Shown here: positions 1 through 8,574 of the stretch, piece by piece
Numbering within the stretch: position 1 is the first letter of the stretch
Layout: the number at the start of each line of letters is the position of its first letter
Origin: Candidatus Saccharibacteria bacterium oral taxon 488
GTDB taxonomy: Bacteria > Patescibacteriota > Saccharimonadia > Saccharimonadales > Saccharimonadaceae
DNA: 64,000 bases
Direction of reading: 5' to 3'
NCBI GenBank assembly: GCA_010202645.1
Contig: CP047920.1
Span: forward strand, 62,001 to 126,000
The notes under the pieces: model-generated
Told to the model about the DNA's origin: nothing
The model's database searches: none
Seen by the model: the letters and a program-made list of their open reading frames with translations, nothing else
Program-made: the position numbers and the translations under genes

Positions 1-114
1 ACATCAGAGATGGAAGAGTATCTTTCTGCTAATTTGATGACGCCTAAACGGCAATTAGTTAAGGCTGAGCCAGGACTACGACGTGAACTTTTATTAGACT
101 CGCAGCGCAGCTGA
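1..114 (+). CDS. C-terminal end of an unidentified protein (partial)
   Basis: An open frame enters from the left edge and stops with TGA at 112-114, giving 37 visible residues. The tail is rich in Arg, Glu and Leu and looks soluble. It is too short to assign. The next gene begins 2 bases after this stop in another frame, so the two are probably co-transcribed. A frameshift joining this frame to the next gene cannot be excluded, because the next gene has a weak TTG start. Confidence 0.5.
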   Translation, partial: TSEMEEYLSANLMTPKRQLVKAEPGLRRELLLDSQRS

Positions 115-116
115 AG

Positions 117-536
117 TTGATTCGTGCGGTGTATGAACAGTCTCCGCAGACGTATGATGCTGCAACGAAGGCGGCAGTTAATATAGCACAGGTGGTGCGA
201 CAAACGGTGGATTTTGCTCCGACTTCGGCTGATTCACCGCTACTCAATGCAGTCAAAGTTGCCAGTCGTGAGGCTACAAACTGTTTTGGCCATGCCATTA
301 TTGCGTCAGAGTGTCTGGAGCAGCTCGGCATTGAGCATTGCATCAGCTACGCGAATCAGCATGCCATGGTGACACTATTTGATCGGGGCAGTGAGCGAGC
401 TTTTTTGCTCGATGTGGCGACGGAGGAGCTATGTTGTGATATGACCGGCGTGCTTGGCAGCGGTGCGCCCAACCCGCTTGACCAGCTAGCGATGGGTGAG
501 TTGCGGGCGGTGCATTTTTTTCAGAGGAACTCTTGA
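117..536 (+). CDS. Transglutaminase-like protein of unknown function
   Basis: A 139-residue protein without signal peptide or membrane segment. Cys56 lies in TNCFGHA followed by a helix-like stretch, His82 in NQHAMV and Asp99 in FLLDVA. The order and spacing resemble the Cys-His-Asp triad of the transglutaminase-like (papain-fold) core. This is a motif-based guess; the protein is shorter than typical domains of the family. The start is uncertain: TTG at 117 is the only usual start codon before the conserved part, an in-frame stop lies at 84-86, and I see no clear ribosome binding site. The stop overlaps the TTG start of the next gene by 4 bases, so the pair is translationally coupled. Confidence 0.6.
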   Translation: MIRAVYEQSPQTYDAATKAAVNIAQVVRQTVDFAPTSADSPLLNAVKVASREATNCFGHAIIASECLEQLGIEHCISYANQHAMVTLFDRGSERAFLLDVATEELCCDMTGVLGSGAPNPLDQLAMGELRAVHFFQRNS

Positions 537-1078
537 AACGACTACCACCGTCGATTGATAGGCAAAAGTTTATGAGCTCAAGGCCATGGCTGTCGTTCGA
601 TGCTATTGATGCGGTACAATCTCATGAACATAAGCCCCGAAATCGGATATTACAATTCTTAACATTACCCTCAGTACCGAGGCGTATGTTGCTGATTCAG
701 CAGTACAATGCCGTCCGACGAGCGGGGTCGGGCAAGATCGAAGCAGCGAGCAAAGGGCTATCAGAATTATCAGGGGTATATCTTGATGTTGATTCGCGAA
801 ATGGCCTGAAGGAAGTTGATGGGTTGTGTCGTCGGCTAATATTGGCAGGAAAATATGACGAAGCAATTGATTTAGCGACTATGGTGGACGAGAGCTTGGT
901 TCCAGACGATAAATCGAAAAATAAGTTATTTTTGCCAGATATCATACGAAAAATTGCCAAACAGACAGGAAACAAGGAGCTTGCCTGGCGGGCTATTAAA
1001 CTATACGGGGAGAATCCACCAAATAGCCTGCGCAACGGTAAGCTTGCTGCAGCCAGAAAACTTTTAGATAATTTGTAA
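533..1078 (+). CDS. Unknown alpha-helical protein
   Basis: A 181-residue protein that I do not recognise. The start is TTG at 533, overlapping the previous stop (TTGA) and preceded by an AGAGGAA ribosome binding site. The sequence is polar and basic, with no signal peptide or membrane helix. Helical stretches in the second half (around residues 95-175, with motifs such as AGKYDEAIDLA and ELAWRAIKLYGE) have the look of TPR-like repeats. It follows the transglutaminase-like gene in an apparent operon. Any function would be speculation. Confidence 0.6.
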   Translation: MKRLPPSIDRQKFMSSRPWLSFDAIDAVQSHEHKPRNRILQFLTLPSVPRRMLLIQQYNAVRRAGSGKIEAASKGLSELSGVYLDVDSRNGLKEVDGLCRRLILAGKYDEAIDLATMVDESLVPDDKSKNKLFLPDIIRKIAKQTGNKELAWRAIKLYGENPPNSLRNGKLAAARKLLDNL

Positions 1079-1124
1079 AGTTTTATGCTACAATCAAGAT
1101 GTTACTTAACGTAAAGGAGTTTTT

Positions 1125-1559
1125 ATGGCAGAGAAGAAAGTAGCCAAGAAGGCGACTACCAAACAGACGACTACTAAGAAATCGATTGTGAAAAAACCAA
1201 GCGTGGCAGCGCTGAAAGAAAAGGCAGCGGCGGTCAAGGGCCATGGCGGCGGTTTTATGACCTTTATCCGTGAGCAAGGCGTGGTTGGCCTGGCTGTCGG
1301 TCTGGCGATCGGTACTGCGGCTGGTGATACGGTGAAGAAATTGGTGACGGCGTTCATCGACCCGCTGGTGCAGCTGATTGTCGGCTCGCAGGAAGGTCTG
1401 CAAGCGGCATCATTCTCTGTTGAAATTGCCAGTCGTAAGGGTGAGTTTCTGTACGGTGCATTCGTTAGCTCGCTGATCACTTTGTTAGCGGTGGCGTTTG
1501 TGGTGTATGCAATTATTCACTTTTTGAAGCTGGATAAATTAGACAAGAAAAAAGACTAA
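1125..1559 (+). CDS. mscL: Large-conductance mechanosensitive channel MscL
   Basis: MscL forms a pentameric channel in the cytoplasmic membrane that opens under high membrane tension and releases solutes during osmotic downshock. The protein has 144 residues. After a lysine/alanine/threonine-rich N-terminal extension (residues 1-42) comes the family core: FIREQGVVGLAVG, the first membrane helix (about 53-85) with the glycine/alanine-rich pore face, a short periplasmic loop, and the second helix (about 108-134) ending in a basic cytoplasmic tail. Typical MscL proteins lack the basic extension, which could bind nucleic acid or the membrane surface. AAAGGAG lies 8 bases before ATG 1125. A hairpin terminator follows the gene. 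Confidence 0.88.
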   Translation: MAEKKVAKKATTKQTTTKKSIVKKPSVAALKEKAAAVKGHGGGFMTFIREQGVVGLAVGLAIGTAAGDTVKKLVTAFIDPLVQLIVGSQEGLQAASFSVEIASRKGEFLYGAFVSSLITLLAVAFVVYAIIHFLKLDKLDKKKD

Positions 1560-1575
1560 TTGGGCCTTAAAAACA

Positions 1576-1605
1576 GATCCGCCGGACAGATACGGCGGAT
1601 TTTTT
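1576..1605 (+). terminator. Rho-independent terminator of mscL
   Basis: An 8-bp perfect stem (ATCCGCCG at 1577-1584 with CGGCGGAT at 1593-1600) with an 8-base loop is followed by a T run (1600-1605). It lies just after the mscL stop and before the convergent pyrH. Confidence 0.85.
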
Positions 1606-1651
1606 ATGTAAAACGATTTATGCTGGAACAAGATGCGTACCGTACTCAGGG

Positions 1652-2356
1652 CTAGGAAATCAGCGTGCCGACTGATTCGCCGTTGGCAGCTCGGGCAATA
1701 TTGCCGTCGGTGAGTAAGTCGCAGATAATAACCGGGATGTGTTCATCCATAGCCAGACCGATGGCGGCTTTGTCCATGACGGCGATATCGGGGTTAGTGA
1801 GGGCGTCCTGGTATGATAGCTGATCAAGTTTAACAGCGTCTGGAAATCTCACCGGATCCTTATCATATACGCCGTCGACTTTCGTTGTTTTGATCACAAT
1901 GTCGCACTGCATCTCTAGGGCGAGGTTGAGAGCGGCGGTATCGGTAGTCAGGAAGGGCCGGCCAGTGCCGCAGGCAACGATGACGATACGGCCCTTTTTG
2001 ATATGACTAAGAGCACGGCGGAAGGTGTATTGGTCGATGAATTGATTAATTTCTACAGTGGACAGGGCGCGGGTTGGCAAGCCAGCGTCGTTGAAGACAT
2101 CAGCCAGGGCGATGGCGTTCATCAGGGTAGAGAGCATGCCGATATTATGGGCCGAGACAGGTTGAATGCCGTGGCCGATGATTTGGTTGCCGCGGACGTA
2201 ATTGCCGCCGCCAACCATGATGACGATTTCGGCACCGCTATTCAAGGCTGGTTTGATTTGTTCGGCGATCCAACGAGCCCGCTTAGGGTCGAAGCCGCTG
2301 GCGAACTCGCCCTGGAGCTGCTCGCCGGATAATTTGAGAAGGATACGTTTAGTCAT
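1652..2356 (-). CDS. pyrH: Uridylate kinase (UMP kinase) PyrH
   Basis: PyrH phosphorylates UMP to UDP with ATP and belongs to the amino-acid-kinase fold. The 234-residue protein has the family landmarks in order: ILLKLSGE near the N-terminus, the glycine-rich VGGGNYVRG near residue 50, the LADVFN/LPTRALS region, GTGRPFLTTDTAA near residue 130 (nucleotide and UTP site) and TTKVDGVYDKDP. The length matches the usual 235-240. I chose ATG at 2356 because the longer open frame upstream is antisense to orn. A TACACT hexamer ends 6 bases before this ATG and no Shine-Dalgarno is visible, so the mRNA is probably leaderless. It is divergent from orn, with 43 bp between the starts. Confidence 0.93.
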   Translation of the reverse strand: MTKRILLKLSGEQLQGEFASGFDPKRARWIAEQIKPALNSGAEIVIMVGGGNYVRGNQIIGHGIQPVSAHNIGMLSTLMNAIALADVFNDAGLPTRALSTVEINQFIDQYTFRRALSHIKKGRIVIVACGTGRPFLTTDTAALNLALEMQCDIVIKTTKVDGVYDKDPVRFPDAVKLDQLSYQDALTNPDIAVMDKAAIGLAMDEHIPVIICDLLTDGNIARAANGESVGTLIS

Positions 2357-2399
2357 GGTTTTAGTGTAGCACGCTGCAAGGAAGTGGTAAAATAGAAAC

Positions 2400-2951
2400 A
2401 TGAGAGCCAGCTTTAAGCCAAAGAAGATTTTATGGATGGATTTGGAGATGACCGGGCTAGATCCGGTGCGCGATGAGATTTTGGAGGTGGCAGCGATCGT
2501 CACGGATTGGGATTTTACGGAGATTGCGACGTATGAGGGAGTTGTACAACACGACCCAGAGAAACTGAGGAAATTACTGGATCGAAATGCCAGCTTTTGG
2601 AATGAACATCTGGAGGCGCGCCGCGGTTTGGAGGAACAAAATGTGTCGGGCAAGCCGCTGGCCGAGGTGGAGCGTGAGCTACTTACGTTTTGCGATGAAT
2701 ATTTTGCGGACGAGCCGCGGATTTTACTAGGCGGCAATTCAATTCACCAGGATCGGCGGTTTATTGACGGGTGGTGGCCTACGTTGTCAAAAAGGCTACA
2801 CTATCGGATGTTGGACGTTAGTGCTTGGAAGGTGGTGTTTGAGGGTAAATACGGCAAGAAATTTGCCAAACCAGAGGACCATCGGGCGCTGGAGGACATC
2901 CGCGGCAGTATTATGGAATTGCAATATTATCTGAAGAAGGTGAAGAGCTAG
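2400..2951 (+). CDS. orn: Oligoribonuclease Orn
   Basis: Orn is a 3'-5' exoribonuclease of the DEDDh group that clears di- to penta-ribonucleotides left by RNA decay. The 183-residue protein has the exonuclease I motif DLEMTGLD (Asp14, Glu16), motif II around NSIHQDRRFID, and motif III HRALEDI with the catalytic His and Asp. Size matches the family (about 180). TAAAAT at 2388-2393 ends 6 bases before the ATG with no ribosome binding site, predicting a leaderless transcript divergent from pyrH. Pnp and RNase J are encoded elsewhere in the window, so a minimal RNA-decay set is present. Confidence 0.92.
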   Translation: MRASFKPKKILWMDLEMTGLDPVRDEILEVAAIVTDWDFTEIATYEGVVQHDPEKLRKLLDRNASFWNEHLEARRGLEEQNVSGKPLAEVERELLTFCDEYFADEPRILLGGNSIHQDRRFIDGWWPTLSKRLHYRMLDVSAWKVVFEGKYGKKFAKPEDHRALEDIRGSIMELQYYLKKVKS

Positions 2952-2986
2952 GTTGGTCCGTTAGCACATTTACAACCACTAAATTT

Positions 2987-3015
2987 TTGACAAAATTATA
3001 CTTTTCTGATGCTAT
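2987..3015 (+). promoter_or_regulatory. Sigma-70-type promoter
   Basis: TTGACA at 2987-2992 and TGCTAT at 3010-3015 are separated by 17 bases. It lies upstream of the unknown gene at 3039, which also has a good AAAGGAG ribosome binding site, so this gene has a short leader. Confidence 0.7.
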
Positions 3016-3038
3016 TTCGACAAAAGGAGTTGACCAAA

Positions 3039-3752
3039 ATGCGTGCAGTAAGTTCTGAGTTACAGCAATATATGACCGGGCTAACGAATGAGATTTCGCG
3101 CGGTCATTTTGATGAGGCTGTATACCTTGGCGAAAAAGCATTGATGATGGAGGAGCTGCGCGGCCCCGGTAATGAATCACTGCTCGGAGAGGTATATCGC
3201 AATATGGCCGCCGCGAGCGATCGCTTGGGTCAAACTGACGCGGCGCTCAACTATATTGATCAGGCATATGATATTCACGATACAGCGGTCAATGAGAATT
3301 CTGGAGTTGAGACGCTACGCGAGCGGTCGGCCACGGCATCGTATGTTGGTGTGTTTGCTTTAAAGGCGTATCTGTTAGCGGAGGGTCGGGCTGAAGCGTT
3401 GGCAGATAAGGCGCGACTCATGACGCGGCAAGCTGAACTGGACATGGCAAAAGTAAATCAGCTCTCTGAAGAGGAGAACGCTGACCAGTACGAGATAAAT
3501 ATGGCATCCCGCTGGGGTATGATTGAAAGTCTAGTGGGTGACAAGCAGCGAGGCTTGGCGCTGGCGGGCCGGGCAATCCGGTTGGCTTGGCAGTCAGAGC
3601 GGGATCAGCAAAAGGGCTTGACTGGGCGAGATGTCCTCAGGGCGCGAACACGAGCGGCGCTTCGCGGTATGGCAGCTGTGGCGGTGAATGCCGCAAGTCG
3701 ATTTGGCGCGACGCGGGGAATTGCTGAGAAAATTGCTCTTAAGACATTGTGA
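3039..3752 (+). CDS. Unknown TPR-like helical protein
   Basis: A 237-residue cytosolic protein. The start at 3039 is chosen because AAAGGAGTT lies 8-15 bases upstream; an in-frame ATG at 3009 falls inside the promoter. Residues 10-85 hold helix pairs such as GHFDEAVYLGEKAL and GQTDAALNYIDQAY that fit tetratricopeptide repeats, and later helices (residues 110-200) continue the pattern (GDKQRGLALAGRAI). TPR proteins act as scaffolds, but no partner is suggested by the neighbours. The gene has its own promoter and ends before the next gene's -10 element. No closer family is recognised. Confidence 0.65.
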   Translation: MRAVSSELQQYMTGLTNEISRGHFDEAVYLGEKALMMEELRGPGNESLLGEVYRNMAAASDRLGQTDAALNYIDQAYDIHDTAVNENSGVETLRERSATASYVGVFALKAYLLAEGRAEALADKARLMTRQAELDMAKVNQLSEEENADQYEINMASRWGMIESLVGDKQRGLALAGRAIRLAWQSERDQQKGLTGRDVLRARTRAALRGMAAVAVNAASRFGATRGIAEKIALKTL

Positions 3753-3767
3753 TTGTATAATTAGGTT

Positions 3768-4103
3768 ATGACCCATAAACAATTTGAAGAGTTTATCCTC
3801 AGTTTACCTGGCGTGTGGCTGGATTATCCGTTTGGCGAGGATGTTGCGGTGTATAAATTTGGTCGGGACAATAACGGCGCAGGGAAAATGGTAGCATTAG
3901 TGGCGGAAGGCTCAAAGCCACTCAGGGTCAGTCTGAAGTGCGATCCATTGCTGGCTGAGAATCTCCGCGAGAAGTACGAGACGGTGCTACCAGGCTATCA
4001 TCTAAATAAGAAACACTGGAATACGATTATCTGCTCGGGGCAGCTGAGCGACGAAGAAGTTTTTGATTTGGCGCGGTTGAGCTATCGGCTAGTGGCTGAG
4101 TAA
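3768..4103 (+). CDS. MmcQ/YjbR family protein
   Basis: A 111-residue protein of the MmcQ/YjbR family (cyaY-like fold, often called DNA-binding, true role unknown). Family signs are the N-terminal FEEFILSLPGVW, the KMVALV strand, SLKCDPLLAENLRE, and the C-terminal HLNKKHWNTI stretch followed by a final helix (EVFDLARLSYRLV). Length is typical. TATAAT at 3756-3761 ends 6 bases before the ATG, with no Shine-Dalgarno, so it is predicted to be leaderless. Assignment is by motif; biochemical function is not established for the family. Confidence 0.85.
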   Translation: MTHKQFEEFILSLPGVWLDYPFGEDVAVYKFGRDNNGAGKMVALVAEGSKPLRVSLKCDPLLAENLREKYETVLPGYHLNKKHWNTIICSGQLSDEEVFDLARLSYRLVAE

Positions 4104-4175
4104 GCAGGACGGCGGGGTTAATCGCTGAGAAAAGTGGTGTCGATCCACCCCTAGCTGGTGGCAGGGTGAGTAAAT

Positions 4176-4796
4176 TCATGACTTGTCCGAATCACCGGTG
4201 ATCGCCATGAGCTGTTTGCGCACGTTGGTGAGGTCGGAAATGGTTTTCTCAAGAAAGTCAATTGTGCTTTTGCTGCGCGAGCCCTCCTTGATGCGATTCA
4301 TCATCAAGAGTGTGTCGGCCAGCTCGGTATTCATGGTGTAGGCATAGGTGTTGTCGAGGTCAGCGTTGAGATAGGCCTCCTCAAATTTTTCCTCGAGTTT
4401 TGTTGGTGGGTCGAGCGCGGTGATGTTTTTGAGGTCTTTTTTGACGTCGATGTTCTGGGCGGCGGCCGGTGTTTCGATGGACTTATTGGCAGTGGTGAGT
4501 ACGGCTGTGAGCGAGCTATTGGCGTCTTGGAGTTGGCTGGATTTGAGGCGAGAAGTAAATTTCTCGGAGACGGTTTGGAGTTTTTGTAAGCGGGCGACGA
4601 GATTGGTCAATGAGGGGCCGCGGGAGGCGTTCTGGGCAGCGTTGATGATAAAGACCAGGCCGAGCAGCCCAATGATGCCGAGAATGAGCAAGATAATCTT
4701 TGACTTTTTATCAAAGCCCTGCGGTGCTGGCGGTGCGGAAATTTGATTGAGATAATCGATACCGGTTGGCACGTCATAGTCATTGTGTAGCTGCAT
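4176..4796 (-). CDS. Unknown membrane-anchored protein
   Basis: A 206-residue protein with a polar N-terminus, one membrane helix at about residues 33-53 (IILLILGIIGLLGLVFII), and a helical, mostly polar remainder probably outside the membrane. The layout resembles the protein at 24344-25222: polar N-terminus, single helix, then a helical bundle. I chose ATG at 4796. A TTTAAT hexamer (complement of 4803-4808) ends 6 bases before it, while longer readings run antisense into dnaG. It is divergent from dnaG. No family recognised. Confidence 0.65.
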   Translation of the reverse strand: MQLHNDYDVPTGIDYLNQISAPPAPQGFDKKSKIILLILGIIGLLGLVFIINAAQNASRGPSLTNLVARLQKLQTVSEKFTSRLKSSQLQDANSSLTAVLTTANKSIETPAAAQNIDVKKDLKNITALDPPTKLEEKFEEAYLNADLDNTYAYTMNTELADTLLMMNRIKEGSRSKSTIDFLEKTISDLTNVRKQLMAITGDSDKS

Positions 4797-4850
4797 ACAC
4801 CCATTAAAGCATAAACAACAACAGAGGTAAAGAGTGATATAATAAAAATC

Positions 4851-6584
4851 ATGAATGATGCCAAGGAAGAAGTGCGGGCGCGGCTGAATATTGAGGATGT
4901 GATCGGTGAATATGTTCAGCTGAAGCGGGCGGGTCGTAATCTGAAGGGGCTTAGCCCGTTTACTGATGAGCGGACGCCAAGTTTTATGGTGAGTCCGGAA
5001 AAACAGATTTGGCATGATTTTTCTTCGGGCAAGGGCGGTGACATTTTTACGTTCGTGATGCTGGTGGAGGGGATGGATTTTTGCCAGGCGTTGGAGCATT
5101 TGGCGCGCAAGGCGGGCGTGGATTTGAGTTTGTTTTCCCGCGGTGATGGACGGACGGCCAAGCGGCGAGTGCGGGCGCGGGAAGCGCTGAAATTGGCGGC
5201 AAATTTTTATCAGCAAAATTTGGTGAAAAATCCGGCAGCGCTAGAATATGCGGTGAAAAAACGGCGGCTGAATCGGCAGACGATCGGTGATTTTATAATC
5301 GGTTATGCGCCGGATCAGGGCGATGTGCTGACGAAGGCGCTGGAGAAGCGGGGATTTTCGCGCCGGGAACTGGCTGACGCGGGGCTGGTTAATCGGTTCG
5401 GCGGCGACTTGTTTCGGGGGCGGATGATGATGGCTTTGAGCGATAGCAGCGGCGAGGTGGTCGGCTTTACGGGGCGGATTATTCGTGATGATCCGCGCGC
5501 ACCAAAGTATCTGAATACGCCGCAGACGCTGCTGTTTGATAAATCGCGCCATATTTTTGGGCTGTATCAGGCGAAAGAGGCGATTCGTAAGAGTGATGCG
5601 GCGGTGATTGTCGAGGGGAATTTGGATGTGGTTAGTAGCCACCAAGCCGGCGTCAAAAACGTAGTGGCGACGGCGGGGACAGCGATGACACTGCAACATC
5701 TGAAGGCGCTGAGCCGGTTGGCGGGGCGGATTCGTTTGGCGTTTGATGGCGACCGGGCGGGCGTGAGCGCAACGGAGCGGGCGATCAATTTGGCGCAGGA
5801 AATTAGTGTGGAATTAGAGGTGGTGAGCCTGCCGGATGACGTAAAAGATCCAGACGAATTGATCCAAAAAGACGTAGCGTTATGGCAAGCGGCGGTTGAG
5901 CGGGCGCAGCCAGCCGTCGATTGGGTGATCGCTCGGCACGCCGAAATGGAAGATTTGGCGACGGCTGAGGGCAAGCGGCGATTTTCGACAACTGCGCTAA
6001 GAATCGTGCGCAGCCTAAAAGATCCGGTGGAGCAGGAGCATTATTTATCGGTGATTTCTAAAGAAACTGGTGCTAGTCTCGCGGCCTTGCGGGCAAAGCT
6101 TGGTGCTGAGAGACTGGCGCCGCCTGCTCAGCTCAAAAAACCAAAGATTGAAAAGGCGACTCCGAGTAAACCTCGTGACGAATTAGCGGACATCATCGTC
6201 GGTCTGGCGCTTAGTCAACCATCAACGCGGCGCTGGGTTGGGGCGCTTGAGGCGGCAAGCTTGGACGAGCCAGCTCGAGCAGTGGTGACGGCGCTGCAAG
6301 CTGAGCCGCTACTTGATCGAGAAAAATTGCCACGCCCCTTGCAAAAATTTGAGCAGTATGTGAAAATAGTACAGTTAAAAAGCGAACGCCGCTACATGGA
6401 CTGGGAACCAGAAGCTCTGGACAGTGAAATGGCGCGTTTGGTAAAGCAATTGATACGTAAACACCGTAACACAAAAAAACAACAACTATTAGAAGATTTG
6501 CGTGAGGCTGAGGAGCTCAGCGATGAGGCGCGGGCGCGCATCTTGCGGCAGCAGCTGAACGCACTGATTAAGGAGAATGCGTGA
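4851..6584 (+). CDS. dnaG: DNA primase DnaG with degenerate zinc ribbon
   Basis: DnaG makes the RNA primers for chromosome replication. The 577-residue protein has the N-terminal zinc-ribbon-like domain (residues 1-100), the primase core and TOPRIM fold (VIVEGNLDV with catalytic Glu, then AFDGDRAG), and a C-terminal helicase-interaction region. The four zinc ligands normally in CPFH and CFGC are replaced: Ser35, Thr38, Asp56 and Ser59. The surrounding pattern ([17 protein letters not shown]) is kept, so the fold probably persists without zinc. TATAAT at 4838-4843 ends 7 bases before ATG 4851 (leaderless). The stop overlaps the rpoD GTG by 4 bases, a classic dnaG-rpoD arrangement. Confidence 0.95.
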   Translation: MNDAKEEVRARLNIEDVIGEYVQLKRAGRNLKGLSPFTDERTPSFMVSPEKQIWHDFSSGKGGDIFTFVMLVEGMDFCQALEHLARKAGVDLSLFSRGDGRTAKRRVRAREALKLAANFYQQNLVKNPAALEYAVKKRRLNRQTIGDFIIGYAPDQGDVLTKALEKRGFSRRELADAGLVNRFGGDLFRGRMMMALSDSSGEVVGFTGRIIRDDPRAPKYLNTPQTLLFDKSRHIFGLYQAKEAIRKSDAAVIVEGNLDVVSSHQAGVKNVVATAGTAMTLQHLKALSRLAGRIRLAFDGDRAGVSATERAINLAQEISVELEVVSLPDDVKDPDELIQKDVALWQAAVERAQPAVDWVIARHAEMEDLATAEGKRRFSTTALRIVRSLKDPVEQEHYLSVISKETGASLAALRAKLGAERLAPPAQLKKPKIEKATPSKPRDELADIIVGLALSQPSTRRWVGALEAASLDEPARAVVTALQAEPLLDREKLPRPLQKFEQYVKIVQLKSERRYMDWEPEALDSEMARLVKQLIRKHRNTKKQQLLEDLREAEELSDEARARILRQQLNALIKENA

Positions 6585-7546
6585 ACAACGACCAGCAATA
6601 CACCCCGACCAATGACGATCCACTCGAGCCAGATCTGACGGCGGTACATGATGACGAGGAGATAGAAGATCTCGAGGCGTTGAGCGCTGGCCAGTATCTG
6701 GATGACATTTCGGACGATTCGGTGCGGTTGTATCTGCGTGAGATTGGTAAAATCCCGCTGTTAAGCTCGGACGAGGAAATGGAGCTGGCGCGGCGGATCA
6801 TTGAGGGCGACAAGAAGGCCAAGGACAAGATGGCCGAGGCGAACATGCGTTTGGTGGTGTCAATCGCCAAGCGGTATTCGGGCCGTGGGTTGGATTTTCT
6901 GGACTTGATCCAGGAAGGTAATACTGGCTTGCTGCGCGCCGTGGAGAAGTTTGATCCGGACAAGGGCTTTAAGTTTTCGACCTACGCGACGTGGTGGATT
7001 CGCCAGGCGATTACCCGGGCGATCGCTGATCAGGCGCGGACGATTCGCATCCCCGTGCACATGATCGAGACGATTAACAAGCTGGTGCGGACGCAGCGAC
7101 GGCTTACTCAGGAGCTAAACCGCGAGCCAACAATGGAAGAGCTGTCCAAGGAAATGGACATGGAGCCGGAAAAGATTGAGTACATCAATAAAATTCGGCA
7201 AGAGACGTCGAGTTTGGATGCTGGCATCGGGCGTGATGGTGACGAGGAAGATTCGGTGCTGGGTGATTTCATCGAGGATGAAGATACAATTTCGCCAGAA
7301 GAATCAGCGACCAATCAATTGCTGAAGGAAAAGGTCGCCGAGGTGCTGTCGAGCCTGTCTGATCGCGAGCAAAAAATTGTGCGCATGCGGTTCGGGCTGG
7401 ACAATGGCGGCAAAAGCCATACGCTCGAGGAGGTCGGCCAGCAATTTGCTGTGACGCGCGAACGTATCCGCCAGATCGAGGCGAAGGCTTTGGCGAAGCT
7501 GAGGAAGCACAAAGACGCTAAAAAGTTATATGAGTATTTGAGCTAA
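6581..7546 (+). CDS. rpoD: Primary sigma factor RpoD/SigA
   Basis: The housekeeping sigma factor directs RNA polymerase to -10/-35 promoters. The 321-residue protein has an acidic N-terminus replacing region 1.1, region 1.2 ([16 protein letters not shown]), region 2 ([42 protein letters not shown] for -10 recognition and melting), region 3 and region 4.2 ([20 protein letters not shown]) for the -35. It is short but complete for a group 1 sigma. GTG at 6581 overlaps the dnaG stop (GTGA), so it is translationally coupled. Its 3' end overlaps the convergent small gene by 29 bases. Its presence fits the clear TTGACA/TATAAT promoters in the window. Confidence 0.96.
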   Translation: MNNDQQYTPTNDDPLEPDLTAVHDDEEIEDLEALSAGQYLDDISDDSVRLYLREIGKIPLLSSDEEMELARRIIEGDKKAKDKMAEANMRLVVSIAKRYSGRGLDFLDLIQEGNTGLLRAVEKFDPDKGFKFSTYATWWIRQAITRAIADQARTIRIPVHMIETINKLVRTQRRLTQELNREPTMEELSKEMDMEPEKIEYINKIRQETSSLDAGIGRDGDEEDSVLGDFIEDEDTISPEESATNQLLKEKVAEVLSSLSDREQKIVRMRFGLDNGGKSHTLEEVGQQFAVTRERIRQIEAKALAKLRKHKDAKKLYEYLS

Positions 7547-7799
7547 CTCCTTCTACTACCCTTGAGCGCCCCTGCTTAGGTACCACTTTGCCGCGGATTA
7601 ATGTGTACCAGGTGGGTGTGACCTCTTCCCCTACTGGCTTCGTGAAAGAACGGGATTCCGTGGGTGGTGTTTGACCTGATTGGTCAGCTTCGCCGCTGCT
7701 TACCTGCACGGCGGTGTCGCCTATACTTCGCACCTTTTTCTCCGGGAGTGGTTCGGCGTTCAATGTTTGCTCGGGTGTAGGTAGTTCTGCTTTGCTCAT
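7518..7799 (-). CDS. Small unknown polar protein
   Basis: A 93-residue polar protein, rich in Glu, Pro, Thr and Ser in its first half and apparently disordered, with a more structured [14 protein letters not shown] stretch near residue 70. No family recognised. The start at 7799 is supported by a strong TATAAT (complement of 7807-7812) 7 bases upstream and a TTGCAT -35 at 17-base spacing, so the transcript should be leaderless. The 3' end overlaps rpoD by 29 bases on the opposite strand. The gene at 8575-8853 has a similar size, composition and promoter layout. Confidence 0.55.
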   Translation of the reverse strand: MSKAELPTPEQTLNAEPLPEKKVRSIGDTAVQVSSGEADQSGQTPPTESRSFTKPVGEEVTPTWYTLIRGKVVPKQGRSRVVEGVSSNTHITF

Positions 7800-7869
7800 G
7801 AACCAAATTATAGCATATAGCATACTTTTATGCAAGTATGAGCGATACAATGATATACTTTCACAGGGC

Positions 7870-8463
7870 TTAGCACTGTTCAGGTGCCTTGCAAAAATGC
7901 TCGTGGTGAGTGACGGCCTCCAGCTGCGCGTATAGCTCGTCCAGTCCGCGGTCGTTTGTCACGAAATAGTCGGCAATGGCGATTGGCCCGCCTTTTTCCA
8001 AATTTTCAATTTCCGACCAATCACGTTGGTCAACTTCGCGTGGCTGCATCGGCCGCTCGGGGCGTTTGGCCATGCGTTGATAGCGCAGGTGTTTTGGTGT
8101 GACAACGGCGATGACGGACATCTGACCAGGGAATTCGTGCTTGAGGATTTTATATTCACTCCAGGTGTACAAACCGTCCAGGACGATGAGTTTTTGACCA
8201 GCGTCAATCAAGTCATGTGCGGATTTGACGACGCGCTTGACGACGAAATCTTTGCCTTCGCGTCGGCGAATTTCCTCGCGGAATTTTTGTTGATTATCCC
8301 ACGTTGGTTCAATGCCGGCCTCTTCCATGGCTTTGTAGATGATGCCACCAAAGTAAATTTTTGGAATGCCCTTTTTGGTGAAATATTCGACCGCCGAACT
8401 TTTGCCGCTGCCGGCCAGACCGACCAGGGCGATGATTTTGCAGCTATACTCGCTTATACTCAT
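7870..8463 (-). CDS. P-loop nucleotide kinase (dephospho-CoA-kinase-like AAA family)
   Basis: A 197-residue P-loop kinase of unknown substrate. Walker A GLAGSGKSS is at about residues 15-23, followed by an FGGIIYKAMEEAG stretch, a VLDGLYTWSEYK Walker B-like segment near residue 95, and RYQRMAKRPERP, an arginine-rich lid-like segment. The closest match in my memory is the dephospho-CoA kinase/AAA_18 type. It does not look like a canonical CoaE and Saccharibacteria generally lack CoA synthesis, so a nucleotide or nucleic-acid-end kinase is possible. TACAAT (complement of 8471-8476) ends 7 bases before the ATG, predicting a leaderless mRNA. Confidence 0.8.
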   Translation of the reverse strand: MSISEYSCKIIALVGLAGSGKSSAVEYFTKKGIPKIYFGGIIYKAMEEAGIEPTWDNQQKFREEIRRREGKDFVVKRVVKSAHDLIDAGQKLIVLDGLYTWSEYKILKHEFPGQMSVIAVVTPKHLRYQRMAKRPERPMQPREVDQRDWSEIENLEKGGPIAIADYFVTNDRGLDELYAQLEAVTHHEHFCKAPEQC

Positions 8464-8503
8464 GGGGATTATTGTAACAACTTCTTAGTCGGCTGGCAAA
8501 CGG

Positions 8504-8526
8504 GTGTAGCTATTGGTCGGCTACAC
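8504..8526. terminator. Possible hairpin terminator
   Basis: GTGTAGC (8504-8510) and GCTACAC (8520-8526) form a 7-bp stem with a 9-base loop between two minus-strand genes. There is only a weak T run, so termination is uncertain. Confidence 0.35.
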
Positions 8527-8574
8527 TGATCTTTTATGAGCTGCTCGTCGCCTGCCGGATTATTAATTAGTTGA

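Noticed and set aside
2357-2737. N-terminal extension of pyrH giving a 361-residue protein
   Set aside because: The extension is antisense to orn, has no family similarity, and crosses the pyrH -10 element. The conserved UMP kinase sequence begins at 2356.
4797-5216. Extension of the minus-strand membrane gene at 4176 to 346 residues
   Set aside because: The added part lies antisense within dnaG and is rich in His, Arg and Gln, as expected from reading a strand without coding selection.
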